From assembly GCA_963769605.1 (NCBI GenBank), contig CAVYML010000003.1, forward strand, positions 558,001 through 622,000: a stretch of 64,000 nt of DNA, given 5' to 3'. This stretch comes from Fen-1254 sp963769605 (GTDB lineage: Bacteria; Bacteroidota; Ignavibacteria; UBA10030). The translations under genes and the position numbers were made by a program. Every line of letters begins with the position of its first letter. Positions within the stretch are counted from its first letter, which is position 1. This document shows positions 58,853-64,000 of this stretch, in pieces. The notes under the pieces were generated by a model. The model did no database searches, was not told the origin of the DNA, and saw nothing but the letters and a program-made list of their open reading frames with translations.

Positions 58853-59260
58853 ATGGCTCTTGTCTATATCACACGGCGGGAATGTTTTTGTGCATCTCAT
58901 ATTCTTTACAGCGAACAGTTTTCCAGCGAGCGCAACCTCGAAGTCTTCGGATCGTGCGCTACGCTCCACGGTCATAATTATGAAATGGAAGTGACCATTG
59001 CAGGCGAAGTTCAGGTAGAAACCGGCTATGTCGTCGATTTAAAAAAGGTAAAAGATTTGATCAGGTCGGAGATTATCCAAAAGGTCGATCACCGTCATCT
59101 CAATACGGATGTCGATTTTCTGAAGGGCATCAATCCGACCGTCGAAAATTTGGCGCAAACATTCTGGAATATTTTAGAGCCGAAGATCCCTTCCGGGGCA
59201 TTATATTCCATCCGTTTGCGTGAAACGGAAAACAATGTGGTCGAATACCGAGGCGGGTAA
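58853..59260 (+). CDS. queD: 6-pyruvoyl/6-carboxy-tetrahydropterin synthase (QueD/PTPS family)
   Basis: This 135-residue zinc enzyme converts dihydroneopterin triphosphate to a tetrahydropterin. The zinc histidines are in FCASHILY and ATLHGHNYEM. The catalytic Cys precedes the HGH motif (GSCATLHGHN), and the FNP-like Asp-His pair is in KVDHRHLNTDV and the Glu in RLRETENN. Distinguishing 6-carboxy (queuosine) from 6-pyruvoyl (biopterin) activity needs comparison with characterised members. Its stop overlaps the folE start by one base, and an SDR follows, which matches a biopterin-like set. Confidence 0.9.
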   Translation: MALVYITRRECFCASHILYSEQFSSERNLEVFGSCATLHGHNYEMEVTIAGEVQVETGYVVDLKKVKDLIRSEIIQKVDHRHLNTDVDFLKGINPTVENLAQTFWNILEPKIPSGALYSIRLRETENNVVEYRGG

Positions 59261-59838
59261 TGGCAAAGGCAAGGAAAGATAGAAAGGAATATTTAGTACG
59301 CGAACTCCTGAAGGAGATCGATAAAGACCCGGATCGCGAAGGACTTTTAAAAACACCTCAGCGCGTAGCTAAGATGTACGACTTTTTGACGCGCGGCTAC
59401 CATCAAGACGTTGCCGGCGTCGTGAACGGCGCGATTTTTAACGAGCGGTACAGCGAAATGGTGATCGTCAAGGATATCGATTTCTTTTCGCTCTGCGAAC
59501 ATCACCTTGTCCCGTTTTTCGGCAAAGCGCATATTGCATATATTCCCAACGGAAAAATTATCGGCCTGAGCAAGCTTCCCCGTATTGTGGAAATTTTTGC
59601 GCGGCGGCTGCAGGTGCAGGAACGGATGACCCAGCAGATTGCGGAAACGCTTTATACTCATCTCAATCCGCTCGGCGTTGCGGTTGTACTGGAAGCGCGT
59701 CATCTTTGTATGATGATGCGCGGAGTGGAAAAAATCGATTCCATTGCAACGACCAGTGCAATGCTCGGCGCGTTTCGCAATGATGTTAAAACACGAAGCG
59801 AATTCCTTACACTTATAAACCAGCGGTCGCGAGAATGA
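59260..59838 (+). CDS. folE: GTP cyclohydrolase I
   Basis: This enzyme opens GTP to dihydroneopterin triphosphate, the common precursor of folate, biopterin and queuosine. The 192-residue protein has zinc ligands in SLCEHHLVPF and ARHLCMMMRG, the RLQVQERMTQQIA helix and DREGLLKTPQRVAKMYDFL near the start. The catalytic decamer is expected in the cytosol. ATG 59260 overlaps the last base of queD, and the SDR start overlaps its stop by four bases (59835-59838). The three genes form a tight operon. Confidence 0.95.
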   Translation: MAKARKDRKEYLVRELLKEIDKDPDREGLLKTPQRVAKMYDFLTRGYHQDVAGVVNGAIFNERYSEMVIVKDIDFFSLCEHHLVPFFGKAHIAYIPNGKIIGLSKLPRIVEIFARRLQVQERMTQQIAETLYTHLNPLGVAVVLEARHLCMMMRGVEKIDSIATTSAMLGAFRNDVKTRSEFLTLINQRSRE

Positions 59839-60560
59839 CGGAACAAGGGCGCAGAGTCTGGATTACCGGCGCAAGCAATGGCATTGGGGCGGAAGCAGCA
59901 AAATGTTTTGCACTCAATGGCGATCGTGTTTTTGCAACAGCGCGGTCGGAACAGAAACTTCGACAATTGAAAGCACACATTGATGCTTTGCGTGCTTCGT
60001 GCGAAATAATGGTTTGTGATGTCTGCGATGAATCGTCTGTTACCGGAACCGGGCGGAAAATTCTTGAACACTTCGGCGGTCTGGACATGCTGGTAAATAA
60101 TGCCGGAGTGACATACTTCAAGGATTTTATGGAGACAACGATCCAGGAATTCGATCATGTGCTGAATACCAATCTGCGCGGGACCTTTTTGTGCACGCAA
60201 ACTGTTTTGCCCGCAATGATTGCACAACAAAGCGGATTAATCCTGAACGTTCTTTCATTCGTTACAAAACAAGTGTATACGAAATCCGCTGCTTATGCAG
60301 CATCCAAAGGGGGCGCGGAAGCGATGATGAACGTCCTTCGTGCGGAAGTACGCCGGCGGGGAATTCAGATTGTGAACGTTCATCCCGGTGCGGTCCGGAC
60401 TTCCATTTGGCCGGATCAGCAGCGTCTCGATTATGCCGATCAGATGCTTGATCCGCAGCAGGCTGCGGAAATGCTTTATAAAATCTCCCGGCAGCCCTCT
60501 TCGATGATGGTCGAAGAAGTAACATTCCGCCCGCAAGGGGGGGATATAGAATTTAATTAA
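59835..60560 (+). CDS. SDR family oxidoreductase, possibly sepiapterin-reductase-like
   Basis: The 241-residue protein has the classical SDR Rossmann fold: cofactor loop TGASNGIG near the start, NNAG at the core, catalytic Ser in LNVLSF, and YAASKGG carrying the Tyr-x3-Lys pair. The cofactor is probably NADP(H), judging from ATARSEQKLRQL after the second strand. It overlaps folE by four bases. In organisms that make biopterin, GTP cyclohydrolase, PTPS and an SDR sepiapterin reductase act in sequence, so that role is likely but not shown. Another short-chain reductase role remains possible. Confidence 0.8.
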   Translation: MTEQGRRVWITGASNGIGAEAAKCFALNGDRVFATARSEQKLRQLKAHIDALRASCEIMVCDVCDESSVTGTGRKILEHFGGLDMLVNNAGVTYFKDFMETTIQEFDHVLNTNLRGTFLCTQTVLPAMIAQQSGLILNVLSFVTKQVYTKSAAYAASKGGAEAMMNVLRAEVRRRGIQIVNVHPGAVRTSIWPDQQRLDYADQMLDPQQAAEMLYKISRQPSSMMVEEVTFRPQGGDIEFN

Positions 60561-60703
60561 AGAGATACTCTATGGTTCTTTGCTAAAGACTTCAAGATCG
60601 GCGATCTCAGAAGGGTTCTTCCGGCGCAAAAACGCCGGAAAAAAATGATGATTTGAATCTTGAAAGACGCCGGCGTGTTTGGTATATTGAAAGAGCAAAG
60701 ACA

Positions 60704-62782
60704 ATGAGCAAGCAATTCTTTTGGTTATTCCTTTTAATGTCCCTTCTCCTTTTATCTTTCCTGACGGGAGGCTGCGCTATTTTCTCGCCTGTCGGCAAGG
60801 TGATCGCCACCGGATACGAGAATATGGTGACGTATTTTAATACGTATTACGATGCTAAGAGGATATTCGATGAGGCTGAAGAAGATGCAAAGACTTTTCT
60901 TCTTGAACAGCGGGGCAAGGAAATCGAACCGCCTCTTCCGGCCGATCTACTAAAGAAATTCGATATAGTTATCGACAAATGTTCGAATATTTTAGCGTTC
61001 CACAGGAACAGCACATCGGCCGACGATGCACTATTCTTGATCGGTAAGTCGTTTTTTTATCAGCGGGAATATGCAAAAGCAGAGAAAAAATTTGTCGAAT
61101 TGATTTCACGTGATCCAAACAGCAGCCTTTATTCCGAATCGCAGCTATGGTATATACGGACACTGGAACGGGAAAATCGAATAGCAGAGGCAATTGCAGC
61201 GGCGGAAACCTTGTTGATCAAACTGGAGCAGGACAAAAACGACGAAATGCAATACAAATTCCGTCTTGAAATCGGGAGAATAGATCAACAGCAGAGACAA
61301 TATGTCGAAGCCGCGGAACAGTTCTCAAAAGCGAGATCGCTTGCCGGCAGCGACGAAGATCAAATTCCTCCCCTCCTCGGATTGGGAGATTGTGCGAACG
61401 CTCAAAAGGATTATACGGCGGCAGCGGCATTCTACCTTGAAATTCCGAAGCTGACTTCCGATCTGTACACTCTTTTCAGCAGCAGATTGAATGCTGCCAT
61501 TTCCTATCGGCGGGGAGGAATGCTGGCGCAGTCGCTTGCTCTTCTCAATGCGATGATCGACGACTTTCACATGAAGGATTATAAAGGATATATATATCTT
61601 GAACGGGGACGAACGGAGCGCAAACTTAATTCAGTACAAGATGCGCTTAGCGATTTCCATCTTGTCGACACCACATTCCGCCAAACTCCCCTGACGTATG
61701 AAGCCTCGTATGAACTCGGTTCACTCGATGAAAAAATGTTGATGGATTATCCGGCTGCCTTGAATGCCTATACGCAATCCATTGCATCAACCGATGCTGG
61801 AATCGCCGATTCTGCACGTCAAAAGGCGCGAGCATTGAGCCTTTATTTGGAAGCGCGCCAGAGATTACGAATAGCCGACAGCCTTCTCAGCATACGGTGG
61901 GATACAGTGACGGCTTTTCATAACGATACATCTGCCGCTGCTTCCCGGGATTCTGTGGGCAAACAGAAAAGATCGGTAAAAATTGTTCCTCCCTCGGCCG
62001 ATTCGTTACGGGCCGTCAAATCAGTATCTAATCAGGAAATTGGAGATGTGCTGTACGCTGAAATGGAAATGCCGGATTCTGCTATAAGCTATTACCTCAA
62101 AGCAGAGGCGCTCTGCAAGGACAGTTTGCAAATGCCCCGGATTCTTTTTGTTCTCTCCGAATTGGCACACATCGATTCCGCACATGCGCCGCTTTCTTCT
62201 GCTGAATATTTGAAAAGTATTATTCGTCAATATCCGGAGTCGCCGTATGCCAATCAGGCTCGCCGCAACTTGGGATGGACGATTGTACAGGAGAAAGAGG
62301 ATTCAGCAAAAGTGTTTTATGAACGGGGAGAACATTCTGTCGACGAGGGGCAATATATGCAGGCGCTTGAAAACTTCAGCGTCGTAGAGAAACGATATCC
62401 ATTATCTCCTCTCGCAGCCAAAAGTGTATATGCAAAAGGATGGGTATACGAATACAGATTGAAAAATTACGACAGCGTGAAGGTCCAATATAAAATTTTG
62501 GAGAGAAAATATACCTCCTCCTATTTTGCCCGGCTCGTTCACAGGCGGATACTGGAGGAAAATTCGACCGGCGCTTCTATTCAAGATACGCTTAAAAAGG
62601 TCATTCCGGATATATTCAAGAGGACGGTTCCGGATTCACTAAAAAAAGTCCTCCCGGATACTCTCAAAAAGACTGTTCCGGATACGATCAGAACAACGCT
62701 CCCGAGACAACAAAAACTGACATTTCCTACGGGCCAAGATACGGTTCATAAGGCTTCACAAACTCCGATTAAGATGGATTGA
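60704..62782 (+). CDS. TPR lipoprotein with C-terminal octad repeats
   Basis: The 692-residue product has a lipobox (FLTGGC, codons 25-30), so it is a lipoprotein. The body contains TPR-like helical repeats (SADDALFLIGKSFFYQREYAKAEKKFVELIS, DYKGYIYLERGRTERKL) reminiscent of BamD/Tol-Pal accessory proteins. Close to the C-terminus an eight-residue unit recurs five times (DTLKKVIP, DIFKRTVP, DSLKKVLP, DTLKKTVP, DTIRTTLP), followed by a Thr/Pro-rich tail. I chose ATG 60704, and earlier codons are not part of the signal. It is followed four bases later by pyrK. A cell-envelope scaffold is the likely role. Confidence 0.75.
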   Translation: MSKQFFWLFLLMSLLLLSFLTGGCAIFSPVGKVIATGYENMVTYFNTYYDAKRIFDEAEEDAKTFLLEQRGKEIEPPLPADLLKKFDIVIDKCSNILAFHRNSTSADDALFLIGKSFFYQREYAKAEKKFVELISRDPNSSLYSESQLWYIRTLERENRIAEAIAAAETLLIKLEQDKNDEMQYKFRLEIGRIDQQQRQYVEAAEQFSKARSLAGSDEDQIPPLLGLGDCANAQKDYTAAAAFYLEIPKLTSDLYTLFSSRLNAAISYRRGGMLAQSLALLNAMIDDFHMKDYKGYIYLERGRTERKLNSVQDALSDFHLVDTTFRQTPLTYEASYELGSLDEKMLMDYPAALNAYTQSIASTDAGIADSARQKARALSLYLEARQRLRIADSLLSIRWDTVTAFHNDTSAAASRDSVGKQKRSVKIVPPSADSLRAVKSVSNQEIGDVLYAEMEMPDSAISYYLKAEALCKDSLQMPRILFVLSELAHIDSAHAPLSSAEYLKSIIRQYPESPYANQARRNLGWTIVQEKEDSAKVFYERGEHSVDEGQYMQALENFSVVEKRYPLSPLAAKSVYAKGWVYEYRLKNYDSVKVQYKILERKYTSSYFARLVHRRILEENSTGASIQDTLKKVIPDIFKRTVPDSLKKVLPDTLKKTVPDTIRTTLPRQQKLTFPTGQDTVHKASQTPIKMD

Positions 62783-62785
62783 TGC

Positions 62786-63553
62786 ATGATTCATGATTTT
62801 TTAAAAGTCCAGAGCAGCGAAAAAATCGCCCATACCATATTCCTGCTGCGCCTTCAATCAGCAGAGATTGCAAGTACGGCAAAGCCGGGACAATTTTTAA
62901 ATATCCGAATCGACAGCGGATCGATTCAGCCTCTCTTACGCCGTCCCTTCAGCATATCGCGGATTGAAGATGATACGATCGAGCTTCTTATCGGCATTGC
63001 GGGCCAAGGAACTGCGAAGTTATCGGAAAAAAAGGCCGGCGACATAGTGGATGTAATCGGCCCTTTGGGAAATTCTTTCCGCATAGAAAGCGGGCATACA
63101 ACGGCATTATTGGTGGCAGGAGGTGTTGGCATAGCTCCGTTCCCGTTCCTCTCTCATGAATTGCAGAATCGAGGGAAGAAAGTCGCAGTCTTTGCAGGAT
63201 TCAGAAGCGCATCGTTTGTGTATACACGCTATCTGGATCCGGTCTTTATAGCAACTGAAGACGGTTCACAGGGACGAAAGGGAACAGTCATCGATTTGCT
63301 TCAGGAATATGTGCGGATGAAACCGGCCGGTGAGGCGAAAATATTCGCATGCGGTCCAACGGCAATGCTGCGCGCACTGACAGAGTTTGCCAGGCGGGAA
63401 GCGATATGCTGCGAAATGTCTCTTGAAGGAGATATGGCCTGCGGTGTTGGTCTCTGTCAGGGCTGTCCGGTCGAACGCATAGATGGAAACCCGAAATTTG
63501 CACTTACATGTAAAGATGGGCCTAACTTTTTTTCATCGGACATACGGTTATGA
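62786..63553 (+). CDS. pyrK: dihydroorotate dehydrogenase B, electron-transfer subunit
   Basis: The FAD/[2Fe-2S] subunit passes electrons from PyrD to NAD+. The 255-residue chain has the FAD site RRPFSISR, the NAD-binding GGVGIAPFPFLS and GCGPTAMLRAL-like segment, and the cluster cysteines in MACGVGLCQGC and FALTCKDGP. Its stop overlaps the ATG of pyrD (63550), as expected for coupled subunits. It starts just after the TPR lipoprotein, which is probably a coincidental neighbour. Confidence 0.95.
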   Translation: MIHDFLKVQSSEKIAHTIFLLRLQSAEIASTAKPGQFLNIRIDSGSIQPLLRRPFSISRIEDDTIELLIGIAGQGTAKLSEKKAGDIVDVIGPLGNSFRIESGHTTALLVAGGVGIAPFPFLSHELQNRGKKVAVFAGFRSASFVYTRYLDPVFIATEDGSQGRKGTVIDLLQEYVRMKPAGEAKIFACGPTAMLRALTEFARREAICCEMSLEGDMACGVGLCQGCPVERIDGNPKFALTCKDGPNFFSSDIRL

Positions 63554-64000
63554 TTGCATCCGTTAAAACATCCTGGACGCTGCGCGGGATTGAATTTAAG
63601 AACCGCGTTTTTACCGCCTCCGGCACTTTCGGCTATGGAGATGAAGTGCGCGATCTTTGTAATGTCGACGCGCTCGGAGGTGTGTGCACAAAATCGCTTT
63701 CCCGAAGACCGCGCGATGGTAATCCTCCATCCCGGATTGTAGAAACTGCCGGTGGCATGCTGAACTCTATAGGCCTTGCAAATATCGGTGTCGAATCGTT
63801 TCTTCAGCAAAAACTCCCTCTGTTGCGTACATTGAAAACCCGCATCATTGCTAATATTGCCGCAAGTTCAGTGGAAGAATATTGCGAGGTTTTAGATATG
63901 CTTGAACCCGAATCGGAAATCAGTGCGTACGAAATCAATGTCTCGTGTCCAAATGTTAAAGAAGGGGGACTGAATTTCGGGACAAATTGCCGAAAGACCG
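63550..64000 (+). CDS. pyrD: dihydroorotate dehydrogenase B, catalytic subunit, 5' part
   Basis: The gene runs off the right edge, so 150 codons are visible. The reading starts MIASVKTSWTLRGIEFKNRV and contains the FMN-site features TASGTFGYGDEV, GVCTKSLSRRPR, NSIGLANIGVES, IIANIAAS and EINVSCPNVKEGG of class 1B enzymes. The catalytic Cys region lies beyond the edge. ATG 63550 overlaps the pyrK stop by four bases. Class 1B dehydrogenases are cytosolic and use NAD+ via PyrK. Confidence 0.95.
   Translation, partial: MIASVKTSWTLRGIEFKNRVFTASGTFGYGDEVRDLCNVDALGGVCTKSLSRRPRDGNPPSRIVETAGGMLNSIGLANIGVESFLQQKLPLLRTLKTRIIANIAASSVEEYCEVLDMLEPESEISAYEINVSCPNVKEGGLNFGTNCRKT

Overview
The window is about 64 kb of a bacterial chromosome with dense, mostly plus-strand genes, separate tRNA genes, Shine-Dalgarno starts (ATG, GTG, TTG) and a Gram-negative envelope. 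Evidence for the envelope is a TonB-dependent receptor, RlpA, lipoproteins and a lytic transglycosylase. An isolated atpD-atpC pair, a PrxQ/AhpE pair, an NfeD-slipin pair and a GH2/ROK/GPH sugar locus fit the FCB group (Bacteroidota, Ignavibacteria or Chlorobi relatives). This placement is inference from gene content, and the species is not identified.

Layout. 1-2.0 kb: the end of a hybrid histidine kinase and an unknown gene. 2.1-5.0 kb: a cobalamin riboswitch with a terminator controls a BtuB-like receptor and a small membrane protein that may be the inner-membrane partner. 5.3-19.2 kb: metabolic and envelope genes (glutamate dehydrogenase, a PEP-synthase-like protein with receiver-like domains, M48 and S9 peptidases, class I fumarase, YbaK, a MgtC/DUF4010 membrane protein), separated by spacers full of short low-complexity repeats. 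19.2-30.4 kb: a polysaccharide deacetylase and a minus-strand carbohydrate locus (GH2 beta-mannosidase, ROK kinase, GPH symporter), then decayed material: a CBM9-like fragment, an IS66 remnant, a 16-repeat TPR protein, and a secreted-glycosidase-like start cut by an IS1634-family element.

30.8-46.7 kb is a housekeeping run: mntP, atpDC, alr, a frameshifted mannose-1-phosphate guanylyltransferase, rlpA, a lytic transglycosylase, purF, pgsA, ftsY, mutL, a UbiA-type phosphoribosyltransferase with a DUF362 protein, an EamA transporter and maf. 46.8-51.8 kb, on the minus strand, holds a cold-shock protein, a B-family DNA polymerase homologue whose exonuclease and polymerase motifs are both degenerate, a slipin and an NfeD protease.

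51.8-57.6 kb is an AT-rich accessory island between two minus-strand tRNA-Ser genes. It holds a stand-alone RadC N-terminal domain translationally coupled to a type IIG restriction-modification enzyme, a collapsed deaminase/winged-helix gene, and a probable Panacea antitoxin with a small PemK/MazF-like candidate toxin behind a palindromic operator. This is the best candidate for an undescribed system. 57.8-64.0 kb: two peroxiredoxins, a queD-folE-SDR pterin operon, a TPR lipoprotein, and pyrK with the start of pyrD, which runs off the window.
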